From Ixodes scapularis (taxonomy: Eukaryota; Arthropoda; Arachnida; Ixodida; Ixodidae): 64,000 nt of DNA. The translations under genes and the position numbers were made by a program. Shown here piece by piece: positions 1-10,970 of the stretch (the stretch's first letter is position 1; every line of letters begins with the position of its first letter). The notes under the pieces were generated by a model. It searched no databases and was not told the origin of the DNA. It worked only from the letters and a program-made list of their open reading frames with translations. The stretch spans positions 32,697,152 through 32,761,151 of the forward strand of contig NW_024609880.1 of assembly GCF_016920785.2 (NCBI RefSeq). The letters are read 5' to 3'.

Positions 1-973
1 TGTCCGCGGCAGTAGGTACGACCCAGTCCGTTGCCATTAAAACATCATTATACACCGTTTCATAATCAGTATTTAACGCTAAAAAATCTAGTGGTGCGAG
101 CGCGTGGCATCTCATATGGTTTCGTTTGCGCGAAAACGCGTGCAAATGATATGCGAGATCAAACCTTAAGCTCGCGTCAGCAGCTTTGACAGTGTTGTAC
201 ACTAAGAGGTGTGATCAAAAAGATCCGAGACTAATATTGCCGCGTTAAAAGAAAAGGCAGCACAGTGATGCGCGCGCAGCGGTTGAAGGCAGGGGCCTTC
301 CTGCGTCATTATGCCAAAGGGCGTCGCTTTGTAAACATTTGGAACTGGGTTACGCTAGTTTGTTTGACCGCACGCACGAGCAAAATGGCGACCTCTCCAG
401 ACTGCAAACCAAAGTAAGAGCGAATATCAATTTTACGTCAACTCTGCAAATTTTAAACGGGACTTTGAAATGATTTAGGAGGATTATTTCAAGAAGCCCT
501 GAGGTGTGCCAGGTATTTTGAGTGGCACTCGCGCGACAAAAATGCCAGAACGTCGCTGAGGTCAAGGAGAGCTCGGATAAGGTTGCCTTACCGCTCTTCG
601 TCTTCCAGCGATGTTCTGCCGTTCCTGAAGCGTGAGTGCCACTTAAAGCACTTCGCAGCATTCACTGTTTTTGGACACGTGTCTGCTGAATCATTTCAAA
701 GGTCTCTGTTTTATAGTTTCCGCGTTTGACGTAGAATTAATGTTCGCTCTCGCTCTGGTACGCGGTCTATGGAGAAATCACTATTGTGCCCGTACACGAG
801 GTCAAATATACTTATGTAGCGCAGCTCCAATTTTCACATAACGACGATGTTTGGTATCACGGGACACGAAGGTCCCTTCCTTCAGCTGCTGCACTTGCAT
901 CACTGTACTCACCTCTTTTTTTTATGTTTTGCACTACAAAATTAGTCTCGGAAAGTCTTGATCACATCTCGTG
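1..973. other. No recognisable gene
   Basis: I see no convincing coding region, RNA gene or element end here. Open frames up to about 110 codons occur on both strands but lack recognisable motifs. The octamer TGGCACTC occurs in inverted orientation at about 510-520 and 635-645, too little to call an element. Confidence 0.5.
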
Positions 974-1272
974 TTGGCGACGTGCGCGACCGAAAGCGTC
1001 GCTGTGGTCGGCCTTTCACGATTGGCCAAGCGCTGACTCTGACGTCAGAAAAGGATTTATCATCGACAGAAATAAGAGCAATGAAATAACTTTAATTTTG
1101 ACGGTATTGGCAGTGTTCCTTTGAGAGCGCAATGATTTCAAGCTTCCACCATCGTATTTACAAACACCATCGAACTTGTTGTTTGCAAGGTAATGATATC
1201 ACAAGGGGGAACCGTACGAGGGCGCCACTAAAACATCTCGCCGCTAATTGGGGGTATTCATTGGATGGCATA
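974..1272 (+). repeat. Dispersed ~300-bp repeat, copy A
   Basis: This block aligns along its whole length with 47023-47313 in the same orientation, with many substitutions and small indels. Shared landmarks are GAAAGCGTCGCTGTGGTCGG near the start, TGACGTCA at 1040, TTTCAAGCTT in the middle, and GAGGGCGCCAC followed by AAACATCTCGCCGCTAAT near the end. No terminal inverted repeat, poly-A tail or coding frame is visible. A SINE or MITE is possible; the family is not identified. Confidence 0.75.
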
Positions 1273-2395
1273 TTTGAGGGCGATGCTTAGAGCGCATGGT
1301 CAGAACGAGCTTTCATCAATAGGCTGCTAAGACCTTTAATCTTGATGGTGCGGAATGCATGTTGCAAAAGAACTCCGGAAACTCGCCGTCAGCACGCGCT
1401 CAGACGTCACGCACACAGGTATGGCCGCCCGTGAATACTCCCGGTAGGAAGAGTCGGCTTTTGTAATTCCTCCGCGCCGTGGCGATGAACCCTGGTATTA
1501 CTTGACACGTCCTGTAGGGGGATCCACTCCTTGGTCGTAACTTGGCACTCATCTCGTTAGGCCGAGCTCTATGCGATCTACTACTACATCTAGGGTGTCC
1601 GGCGGGTGGTTTCGGGGTGTGCCTGACACGAGAGCTGCCACGGGCGTGACAGGAATGACACCACGACTGCCTTTTGACGTCGCGTGACTGCTGTTCCCTG
1701 ACGCGCGCACACGATCTCGGAACCACGACGCGTGACCGTCCTCAAAACGAATCTCGGGATCCATTCACGCCGCACAGTACATGCCGTTACGTCCGGCCGC
1801 GGCCGACGTATTAATAAATAATGAAATCCGAGAGACGCTCGCCACTACGTATTTGGGCACTTCTCCTGGCTCGCTTTGTGGTTCCTTCGGGGCGGGGCAG
1901 GGTATGGCCACTCTCCGGAATTGCTACACGCGGATCTTTATATATTGCAGACTGGCATGTAGCATTTACTTGAGTGCTAAGGCAGCACACTCAGATATAG
2001 TTGAAGTTATTAACGCCTAAATCAAGATTTAGGCAGTTTAGCTACTCCCCTTACAATAATAAACTTCGGTACATTAGAATACTGACGTCATCGCAGCGAG
2101 AGCAAGCAAAGACGCGGATTGTACACCAGTGCTGTGTCAGCGTTCGGCTGAGGCTCGGGTCCAATCAGCGCGTCGAAGGACGCTCGGCATCGAGCTCAAG
2201 TCCAGTTTACACAGTTGGCGCCATCCGTCTTTGATGACCGTTTCATGGAAGAAAAGGACCATCTTCGGAGGCCTTGAACATCGTAGGTGGTGTTGGTTCA
2301 ACCTGCCAGCTTAATTTTACCTTGACTGTAGGGTTCGAGCCTTGCCGTTGCAAGGTAGTAGAACCCTGGCCATTTTGGGCTCACCGTAAGAAATA
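1273..2395. other. No recognisable gene
   Basis: Short open frames only (108 codons or fewer). GC-rich stretches with CpG occur at 1560-1800. No splice-framed exon, RNA gene or repeat boundary could be defended. Confidence 0.45.
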
Positions 2396-2580
2396 TAATA
2401 GGGACTTTTAGCGAACCGTTGCCGTGCTCCGCGTACCGCACTACCGGAGCCCTTGAAGCATGTTTTAAGCGCTCATCGCGGTCAAAGTATCACCCGGGCG
2501 CGCGCTTAAAAGCATGCTTCAAATGCTCCGGTACTGCGGTACGCGGAGCACGACAACGGTTTGCAAAAGGTCCATAATAA
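2396..2580. repeat. Foldback (hairpin) repeat, ~185 bp
   Basis: The two halves are inverted copies. The left arm (about 2396-2473) carries AACCGTTGCCGTGCTCCGCG, and the right arm (about 2507-2580) carries its complement ending CACGACAACGGTTTGC. The loop (about 2474-2506) is GC-rich with CCCGGGCGCGCGC. A MITE-like foldback is likely. No target-site duplication was identified. Confidence 0.75.
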
Positions 2581-3240
2581 GGCGGTCTTGCGGTACGGAA
2601 CGCCTCCACTGCAGGCACTCTGAATCCCCGAAGCCGAGACCTGCTGTTAATTTGGCTCAAACTTGTCGGCACATGTTCGCCATATGAAGCGCTCCATTGT
2701 CTTCAGCAGTTGTCTTGGATTACTCAGCGTTAGTGGCTTTGGATTAGTCACCAGCATTGTATTATTGGATGGAATATAAAAATTATTATTAATAATATTA
2801 TTATTAATTGGCAGTCGGCGTCGAATTTTTTGGGGATCTGACGTCTGCGTTTTGTACAGGAACTCAAGGAATTCTACGACCCACTGGAAGAGTCATGGCC
2901 GATTCCCCGAGATCTGCAGATTTAAAGTATTGACGTTACACCTGTCCTGGTGATTGACGAGCGTCACCGCGCTTCCTTTCGTCGAGGGTCTGCCATTGGA
3001 GGACGCCCCATCCCTCATCGCAGCTCCGCTGGCCATAAAAGCCGTCGCCCAAGTTGCATCTACTGCAGCTGCGGCGAATTTTTGTCGGGATCAGACCAGT
3101 GCACTTTTGACAAATGAGGCAAAAAACTCCCTTTGTTTTACTTTGCTGTTCGTCTGCCGCCGACAAAACTTTGATGATTTTGCGTTTATCTGAACCATGC
3201 TCTAGGAACGCTTATTAGTCTCTTTTGCGTTTCGCTGCTA
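2581..3240. other. No recognisable gene; AT repeat and possible LINE leader
   Basis: An imperfect ATT/AAT array lies at about 2775-2812. An open plus-strand frame (2954-3193) just before the LINE ORF1 fragment could be leader DNA of that element, but it has no recognisable motif. Confidence 0.35.
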
Positions 3241-3707
3241 ATGGAGTGCATCAAGTGTGATAAGTCACTCCGCGACGATGAGAGTTTCTTCACCTGGCCA
3301 TGGCGTCGGAGTGGTTACCATCCCGGTAAACCATGTTCTGGGGTCGCGGAGAACACTTTCTTGAGAATGGGTACTGCGCGAAGAGATTTGGAGGTGTCTA
3401 ACCTCTCGCATCGGCGATGCTCGCTCTTGTGCAAGAGCTTGAGGTGGTTCCTCTCGGGAGAGCTTTAATGACGCTGATGGCAGTCTGCAAGAGACAGTTA
3501 GCCGCACTTTCGTTGGAAATCAACTGACTTTAATAAATGCTGCACTTCCGCAGCTTCTTCCGTTAAAATCTAGTGTCGAATATCTTTTTCCACTTCCGTC
3601 GAAGATGAATCAGTTGCTGCCTCTTCAGCCCGTCGTCGAAAAGCTACACAACCCTGTGGGAGGACTTCAGTTAGCCGTGGACCCCTTCAGTACGAACTAT
3701 GACTGAG
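3241..3707 (+). pseudogene. LINE ORF1 fragment (zinc-finger N-terminus)
   Basis: Translation from 3241 begins MECIKCDKSLRDDESFF and continues through a GYHPGKPCSGVAENTF segment. This is the PHD-like zinc finger at the start of ORF1 in CR1-like non-LTR retrotransposons, where it is thought to help the ORF1 protein bind nucleic acid or partner proteins. Some expected cysteines are lost and the frame breaks near 3380-3470. From about 3470 a second frame stays open (DADGSLQETVSRTF, then a Leu/Pro-rich linker) to a stop near 3707. No endonuclease or reverse transcriptase follows, so this is a truncated dead copy ending just upstream of the next LINE. Assignment to CR1-like ORF1 rests on motif recall, not on a search. 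Confidence 0.6.
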
Positions 3708-3946
3708 CACTGGCTCTTGCAACGGCTAATCAGGAGTCGGTAAATAAAAAAGGCTCGAGGTACACCTAAGCACTTCTTATGAGTTGTGAATGCAAAAGCA
3801 TGCACGCCGCTCTTCCGCTCTTTTCTTTTTTTGCTTGCGTTGACGGTTGAGCGCGCGCGCTGACCTTGGGCGTGGAGCGGTGGAGCCGCTGCTTAGCGGA
3901 CACGCAGCGCCATGGAGTGGCGATCGTTGAAACTGACGCGCAGCGG

Positions 3947-3980
3947 CCAATGGAAGCCTCGTCGACACGCGTCAGCCAAT
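3947..3980 (+). promoter_or_regulatory. Two CCAAT boxes in LINE leader
   Basis: CCAAT occurs at 3947-3951 and 3976-3980, each followed by TGG or GGG, in a CpG-rich leader about 130-160 bp before ORF1. LINEs carry internal promoters in their leaders, so these may be part of one. This is inference from motif and position only. Confidence 0.3.
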
Positions 3981-4104
3981 GGGAACGAAGTCGTAATTCA
4001 TCAGCTCTAATCCGCTCCTTCGGGACCGGGGAAACTAGGTTCCGTTTATCTAGGCTTTTCGCGTGGTTTCATAGCTGGGAGCTGGCTTCACTTCACTCCA
4101 TTTG

Positions 4105-5026
4105 AGCGGGGATGTTGAAATGAACCCTGGTCCAACCATCAACGAGCAGCTGGCACAAATCATTGAAAGCCAAAAAGAAAACTCAAAAGAACTAAAGTCA
4201 ATTCAAGCAAAAATTAGACTCGCACATATCGGTAACAGATAAAAGGTTGACTTCTATAGAAGGAAAGCTGGAGTCATTTTCGCCTACAGTAGAAAGAGTG
4301 GATCACTGTGAGCATGCAGTGGACAATCTAAATCATCAGGTTGCAACACTAATGAGCAAAATAAATGATCTCGAAAACCGCAGTCGACGGAATAATTTGA
4401 TTGTATATGGAGTCAATGAACGTGAAACAGAAACTCCAAATTCTCTCCGGGAGTTTGTCTTGACAGGAATATTTGAGGAGAAGCTGGGCATTAAGGTCAG
4501 TAGCCTCGAACGTATTCATCGTTTGGGTAAAAAGACACCAAACAAAACTCGCCCTGTAATTTTGCGTTTGTTTGACTTTAACGAAAAAATAGAGCTGCTA
4601 AGAAACGAAAGGAGATTTAAGGGAACGAAAATTTCAGTATCAGAAGATTTTTCGCTTAAAATTCAGAACATCCGGAAACAGTTATGGGCAACAGTTAAAG
4701 ATAAAAGAAAACCCGAAGATAAAGTATATCTTAAGTATGATAAGTTGGTTATTAATCAGGATCTGTATGTGTGGGATGACGAAAATTGTCGAAGGTGTAA
4801 TGACGTGAACGATGCACAAGATCATCTTGCTAGCTCTTCCCAGCCCGGAAGAGGTAGGGCCGGTGACAGGCTGCGGGAACAAACACGCGAAAGACTGGCT
4901 GGTGCCAAAACTATTTCGAGCGACCATGACCGAGTACGTTCAAATGAACAAGCCTATTCCACCCGTTCTCGTAAAAGTCAGGCAGCGACATCTTCTAATT
5001 CGCAGACACTGTCAGAAGCGTCATAG
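4105..5026 (+). pseudogene. LINE ORF1 (2A-like leader, coiled coil, RNA-binding), one frameshift
   Basis: Reading starts with SGDVEMNPGPTINEQLAQII at 4105 and then enters a Lys/Glu-rich coiled coil. A one-base shift near 4215 moves the frame into the long open segment 4247-5026 (259 codons from the first Met). That segment continues the coiled coil (heptads through MSKINDLENRSRRNN), followed by NLIVYGVNE and a basic domain containing LERIHRLGKK, the layout of LINE ORF1 proteins that trimerise and coat the element RNA. The C-terminal 60 residues are Arg/Ser-rich. The stop is TAG at 5024-5026. In the 2A frame an in-frame TAG lies just upstream, so the original start Met is not visible. Apart from the single shift the gene is intact. 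Confidence 0.75.
4108..4134 (+). other. 2A-like ribosome-skipping motif in LINE ORF1
   Basis: The codons read G-D-V-E-M-N-P-G-P, matching the 2A consensus D(V/I)ExNPGP exactly, with M at the variable position. It is preceded by HLS, as in the usual upstream context. In this motif class the ribosome fails to form the Gly-Pro bond and releases the upstream peptide. 2A-like sequences at the ORF1 N-terminus are known from some animal non-LTR elements (CR1, L2, Rex1, Crack, ingi-like). Activity here is inferred. Confidence 0.75.
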
Positions 5027-7854
5027 CTACGTGCAAGAAGCAGTGGCGAACATCTTACTTTTTTTTCATCTGTTTCAGTTACGTTTACTAACATAAGAAG
5101 TGTTATGAATAAACGAGATCAGCTTAACTCTGTTGTCAGCTCAACGAACGCAGACCTAATCTTTCTTACGGAAACATGGCTTAGTAAACATGTCTGCAGC
5201 TCTGAAATTTGCCAAGGCGATAAAACATATAATGTATATCGTTTTGACAGAGACGGTAGACATGGGGGTGGCACAATAATAGCCGTATCACAGAGCATAC
5301 CTTCATTTTGCGTAAATGTTGCTTCTGATTTAGAAATGGTTTGGGCTTGTATCACTTTAAATAACACAAGAATTTTATTGGGTGTCTGCTACCGTCCCCC
5401 AAACAGCGCAGTGAAATTTATTGATGATTTACATGACTTTATGAATTCTATTGTTTGTCAGTATCCCAGTTCTCCTATTTTTTTATTAGGAGATTTTACT
5501 TTTCCTGACATCATGTGGTCTGATCCACCTTCTTTTCAAGGTGTTTCAACTCAGAGTCAACTTTTTTTGGATCTGTGTGCGTGTTTTAATTTGACACAGC
5601 TGGTAAAGAAACCAACAAGGTATGCCAATGATACTGCTAACACACTTGATTTAATTCTGTCGACACACCCTGACCTTCCATCTTCCCTTACGTATCTTCC
5701 AGGCTTAAGTGATCACTCGTTGTTAAATTTTGATCTCAAAGTTGCTCCCCCAATCAATAGTAAAAAAGTAAAGCTTATTTCTGACCACAATAAAGCCAAT
5801 TTTGATCTTATTAACCAAAAACTGTGCAGCTATCTGGGCATATATCTGCCAGAATTTGATCAGCGAAGCGTAGAGGAAAATTTGAGATTATTTTGTTTAA
5901 AAGTAAACGCACTGATTGATGCGCATGTAACCTTCAGGCGTATTCAATCTGATGCTAAAGCACGTTGGTATACTAACACCCTAAAACGTCTTTCCAATAA
6001 AAAACAGCGACATTTTCGTTCAGTTAAATTACGTAACACGATTGATCGGTGGGAAGCATACTTTGCTGCTGAGGTCGAATATTCCCAAGCTGTATCTGAC
6101 GTCAAAGAAAATTTTTTTAAGAACACTTTACCGAGTCTACTGCTAAATTACCCCAAAAAGTTCTGGAAGACTGTTAATATGAATGACGACGGCTTAATTT
6201 CTCTTAGCGATTAATCTGGGGCGTTAATCCCTCCGGCAGAATATCCATCAGTGTTTAATAATGTTTTTTCAAATAGTTTTTCTGTAGGTGAAGGAAATGT
6301 ATCTTATGACGTTCCACGTTGTGAGTTTAGCCCTATGTTTCCAATTTCCATGGAGCCTACTGGAATTGTAAAGTTAATTGATTCTTTGAAAGTATCATCG
6401 TCATGTGGAAGCGATAATATTAACTCAAAATTTCTAAGACAAACTAAAATGTACTTTTGGCCCAAATTTTCCAGCAATCTCTTGAGTGTGGAACGCTCCC
6501 AATAGAATGGAAAACTGCGAAGGTGGTTCCACTGCATAAGTCTGGTAATAAGCATTCTCCATTAAATTATCGACCCATTTCACTAACAAGTATTCCCTGT
6601 AAAATAATGGAGCACATTCTGTACTCTCATATTTTTAATTACCTAGAATCCAATTCATTTTTCGCCCCTGCTCAACATGGTTTCCGTCGCTCATTTTCTT
6701 GTGAAACTCAGCTGCTTCATTTCACCCATTGTTAGCATGCTATACTGGACAAAAACCATCAGGCTGACTGTATTTTTCTCGATTTTTCTAAAGCGTTCGA
6801 CAAGGTTAATCATAAGTTACTAATGCTTAAACTTTCTTCATTAAACCTAGATCCTAACTTGTTAATCTGGCTGGAACACTTTCTTACGAACCGCTCACAA
6901 TATGTAACTCTAAATGGCATTAATTCATCCCTGACTGATGTTGTATCGGGCATGCCCCAAGGTTCAGTTTTAGGCCCGCTCCTTTTTCTAATATTCATTA
7001 ATGATTTGCCAAGTTGTGTTTCTTCCTCCATGCATTTATACGCAGATGACTGTGTAACTTATCGGGAAGTTCATGATGGTGATGATGTACGCATTTTGCA
7101 ATCTGATTTAAATAATATTACTCTTTGGTGCAAAAAATGGCGTATGGAACTAAACCCTAACAAATGCAAACTAATGCGCGTTTCCCGGCAAGGCGCACGC
7201 CCTTAAGAATATACACTAAACAACATTCAACTTGAATCTGTGAACTCATATCGTTGTTATCTGGGTGTTACTATATCGTGGACATTAACCTGGAAGCCTC
7301 ATATTGATATAATAATCGCCAACGCTAACCGCATATTAGGATACCTACGACGAAACTTCAGAACGGCCTCAGTTAACTTAAAACTTCTTCTTTATAACAC
7401 TCTTGTACGGTCAAAATTGGAATACGCAGCCTGTATTTGGGATCCTAACCACGCCTTTCTGCATAAAGCTCTCGAACTAATTCAAAATAACGCCATTCGT
7501 TTCATTCTGTCTAATTATAATCGAACAGCCAGCATATCATCAATGAAGTCCAGTTTGTTGTTACCCTCTTTGTCATTGCGCAGAAAGTTTTTTCGACTTT
7601 GCCTGTTTCATAAAGTGTACCAACATCAGTCGCTACGAGACCATTTCTTTTCATTGCCTAACTATTACTCTTCCCGTCTGGACCATCCGAATAAAGTTGG
7701 ATTAACACGTTGCCAAACAAACACCTTTTTTTATTCATTTATACCGTATACATCAAACGACTGGAACCACCTTCCAGCAGATATCGCAACTATACCTGAT
7801 TATTTTCTTTTTCGCCAATCTTTGCCTACATTTCTGTTTGGTGAGCCAACATGA
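5027..7854 (+). pseudogene. LINE ORF2: AP endonuclease plus reverse transcriptase
   Basis: ORF2 continues in the ORF1 frame directly after the TAG. The first Met after the conserved TNIRSV is at 5105. The endonuclease (5105 to about 5750) shows LIFLTETWLS, VCYRPPNS, LLGDFTFPDIMW and GLSDHSLLNF. The Asn usually found in GDFN is Thr here. The reverse transcriptase (about 6350-7200) shows LPIEWKTAKVVPLHKSGN, LNYRPISLTS, FLDFSKAFDKVNH, MPQGSVLGPLLFLIFINDLP and the catalytic YADD. A thumb/C-terminal region with YLGVTIS, then a tail, runs to TGA near 7854. Breaks: TAA at 6212, a frameshift near 6450, TAG at 6733 and TAA at 7204. Otherwise about 940 codons are collinear, the normal size. CR1/L2-group placement rests on motif style. 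Confidence 0.9.
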
Positions 7855-8273
7855 GTCATTTTATTTTGTTTATTTTGTCCGTAACAGATATTGCTTACAG
7901 CTTTTGCCAATGGAAGTGTGTTTTTAATATTTGAATTTCTTGCCGAATGTTTTTTTGTTTTGTTTGTTTGTTTTATTTTTGTTTGCTTTGCCCCTCCCCT
8001 CTGCAATGCTTCGGCGCTTGAGGGTATGTATAATAAAAATAAATAAAGGGGATTTACGGTGCCGTATGGCGTGGTTTGAAAGCTGATGACGTCGGCTCTC
8101 TCCATGGGACAGGTAATGCTACCGCATTACTAGTTGCCAAAGGAGGTCCAGGAACTCATGGTTTCAATGGAGAACAGCCGCGGGAAATTTCGCGGCTCAA
8201 AGGACAGCTGAACGATTCGCAACAGTATGGCCACCGTTGTGACATGAAACTGCATTGTATTCATTGCGCTCCT

Positions 8274-9856
8274 GGGCCCGTTTGCTCGAAGCGCTAACCG
8301 CGGCTAAAGTTAGCCGCAGGACCTAGGAGAGGGATTTTGAAATCACGTGACTGGCACGGTAGGGATGCGGGGAAACATGGCGGTGCCCAAGTGAGTGAGC
8401 GCCGGTCGCTTTGGAACTAATATGTCGTTGTAGCTGCAATATCGGGCGCGTTAGTCAGCAACGAATAAGGCAGGAGGCTTTCGCTTTGCCTTACCTAACT
8501 TAAACTGCAAAGCATGGGCAATGACATCGCCGCATTTTTTAGATAGTGTTTCGATTCTGGACATTCCTAAGCCTAAATGAACGCGATAATTTTCGGCATG
8601 ACAACGTCTTTGGAAAGCGGATTGTTGATAGCACACAATAGACCGCTTGCTCTCGGGCAGGGGGCGCGAGCGCGTCCGCAAGACGCGACCATGTTATTCT
8701 GGCAGCACCATGCAGGCGGCGCTGTAACGTTCGATTTTGCACGTGCCACGTTCGAATGCAAGCATCTGTCAGCATCTGTAGACGCGAAATAACAAAACGT
8801 TTAAAAGGAACTAAAATTAAAAAAAAACTATGCTGCTTGCTGCCTCAGCGTCCCATTAAACATTCCTGTCAGCTTTATTATTTTATTGCTCTCTTTCATA
8901 GCTTCCGTGAGCCCGTATGTTTCACTTTTCGTGATAGCGAAGCAAGCTATACTTGCTAAAGCATGTTCCCCTGAACGATGCTCGCACTGCACGAGCGCGC
9001 GTGCATGCTTGGCAGGGACACCGAAAGCACGGAACTCGCTCTCGTAGCCTCTGCTACGCTGGCACTTATAATAGAATGAAGTATAAAAAAACTACAGTTG
9101 GGAAGCGTGATGACGTATACGTTCGAAACGCGAGCCAAATATTCTATTTTGCTCGCCTGGAGCGCTGCTCAAAACTTGAGAGCTACGGGCCTATAGCAGA
9201 CAGCGTCCCGACAGACTCTTTCTAAATTATCCAAGCATCACGAGGAGAACGCTGGAAGTGTAATTCTACGGTTCACGCGCGCTGGCCTTCCTCTTATAAA
9301 AGATTTGAAGTAAAAAATCATAATAAGGCTTTAACGAACGCGCGTGCAAGGCAAAAATTGTTTTATACTTTTTGCTTTAGAACGGCTACAACTGCAGACG
9401 CCAGCACGTGCGACGCGTGCAACTGCAGTCGTAGCACGCACCTCGGTGCTTTGATAATTTAGAAAAAAGGTCTGTTGGGACGCCGTCTGCTTTTGTGTGC
9501 TATCAACAATCCGCTTTCCAAAGACGTTGCCATGCCGACAATTATCGCGTTCATATAGGCTTAGTAATGCCCAGAATCGAAACACTATCCAAAAAATGCG
9601 GCGATGTCATTGCCCATGCTTTGCGGTTTAAGTGAGTAAGGCAAAGCGAAAGCCTCCTGCACCATTCGTTGCTGACTAACGCGCCCGATATTGCAACCAC
9701 AACGACATATTAGTTCCAAAGCGAGCGGCGCTCACTCACTGGGGCACCGCCATGTTTCCCCGCATCCCTACAGAGCCAGTCACGTGATCTCAACATCCCT
9801 CTCTTAGGTACTGCGGCTAACTTTAGCCGCGGTTAGTGCTTCGAGCAAACGGGCCC
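8274..9856. repeat. 1.58-kb foldback element with ~370-bp arms
   Basis: The left arm 8274-8643 and right arm about 9489-9856 are inverted copies with scattered mismatches. Both outer ends read GGGCCCGTTTGCTCGAAGC (right arm reverse-complemented) and both inner ends carry GGATTGTTGATAGCACACAA. The ~845-bp centre (8644-9488) has no recognisable coding domain. The structure fits a foldback or long-TIR non-autonomous DNA transposon. No target-site duplication was found: flanks CGCTCCT and TGGTGAA do not match. Confidence 0.85.
9191..9497. repeat. Inverted repeat inside the foldback element
   Basis: AGCAGACAGCGTCCCGACAG, then a TTTCTAAATTATC block, at 9194-9240 is repeated in inverted orientation at about 9447-9492. 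The right copy adjoins the inner end of the long right arm, so the element has nested symmetry, perhaps from a second foldback insertion or internal rearrangement. Confidence 0.6.
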
Positions 9857-10369
9857 TGGTGAAGATCTACCTAAGTTCAATAAGATCTTGCTCAGACTAA
9901 ACGTGCCGTTATTTCCATCCCGCGCCATTGCTGCTATCCATAGTCTACCACAAATCGGAATTCAAAACCGCCAGTGTTGATTCATGTCACGTCTGTAACT
10001 TTCAAAGATGCCTGAATGACTGCAGGGGGCCGGTTGCACAGGTTGTCCCAGTCTGAAAGTTATCCGAGGTTATTCTTTAAGGATAACCATTTCCAGATCA
10101 ACAAACACTTCTAGTTGGCAAGAAAAAATGAAAATAAGTTGGCTACAAATTCGTGTGGCTGAAAAACTAAGAACTCTACGTAAGAAATATTGAAGGCTCA
10201 CCAGTAGTGCGCAATGGCGCAGTGAGGGACATAGAAAAGTTTATTTGAAGAATGAGGAGTGGTTTTTTGGTTCTACAATTTTTTTTCGCTGCAGATTTTG
10301 GGATTTGCATTGGCAGTCCCACTAGCAGTTATTTGTGTGAATATTAAAAACCAACGGAAATACTGGGAC
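9857..10369. other. No recognisable gene
   Basis: A+T-rich sequence without a recognisable frame or repeat boundary. It separates the foldback element from the LINE remnant. Confidence 0.45.
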
Positions 10370-10379
10370 GAATTTTGAG

Positions 10380-10970
10380 TTTACATTAATAATAAGCAAC
10401 GCCCAGTTGACGTCTTTATCCTTACGAAAATCATTACTTTAACTTTTTAATGCAATCAGGTCGCTTTGAGTGTGTATACGGAACAATTCCATACTCGTTA
10501 TAAAATCGGAGGCGGAGGTATCGTAATCTACGTTGATGAAAATTGGGTGAAGACCAGCCTAAGTGTGTCTTTATTTCATAAGGAATCTCTTGCTCTTAAG
10601 ATTTCCCTTTTGGGTTTTAATAAGTCTTATTTTCAGAATACAGGCCTTTGTCAGAAAACTTATTATTTTTCTTTGCGAAGTTAGAAGACGCACTTAAACA
10701 GTTTCGCTTGAAGCAACGATTTTGTCTGTATGGTGACTTCAATATTAATACCTTCAAACCGAACAAATGTATAGTATGCAATTATTTAAATCTGTTGTCT
10801 GAATAGGGAATTTAAAATTATATCACCCTGAAGAACTGTTGCCTGAGAAGTTGGTGTCCTCCTGCATTGACCACATAAACGTCCGGGCTCCCGACAGCAC
10901 AATATAGACTGCAGTCATCACGCATAAGTTAACCGACCATCACTACTCCGTTGGTTGTCGAAGTGATAAG
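10380..10970 (+). pseudogene. LINE endonuclease remnant
   Basis: Fragments in shifting frames read PVDVFILT, then GGGGIVIYVDENW (10510-10550), then CLYGDFNINTF (about 10722-10755), which contains the catalytic GDFN of AP-type LINE endonucleases. SCIDHINVRAPDS followed by TDHHYSV (about 10862-10950) corresponds to the substrate-recognition and S/T-D-H motifs. Stops and frameshifts separate them. The order is that of a normal ORF2 N-terminal domain. Confidence 0.65.

Larger units (their letters stand above)
3750..8047 (+). mobile_element. Non-LTR retrotransposon (LINE, CR1/L2-like), near full length, inactivated
   Basis: A two-ORF LINE: GC-rich leader (about 3750-4104), ORF1 with a 2A-like N-terminus (4105-5026), ORF2 with AP endonuclease and reverse transcriptase (5027-7854), a roughly 170-bp 3' UTR, and a simple A-rich AATAAAAATAAATAAA tail at about 8029-8046. 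Such elements copy through an RNA intermediate by target-primed reverse transcription in the nucleus. This copy is disabled by one ORF1 frameshift, one ORF2 frameshift and three ORF2 stop codons, few enough to suggest fairly recent inactivation. The 5' boundary is uncertain and no target-site duplication was found, which is common for CR1/L2 elements. Confidence 0.85.

Noticed and set aside
2320..2345. GGTTCGAGCC as a tRNA box B
   Set aside because: No box A at the right distance and no cloverleaf could be drawn.
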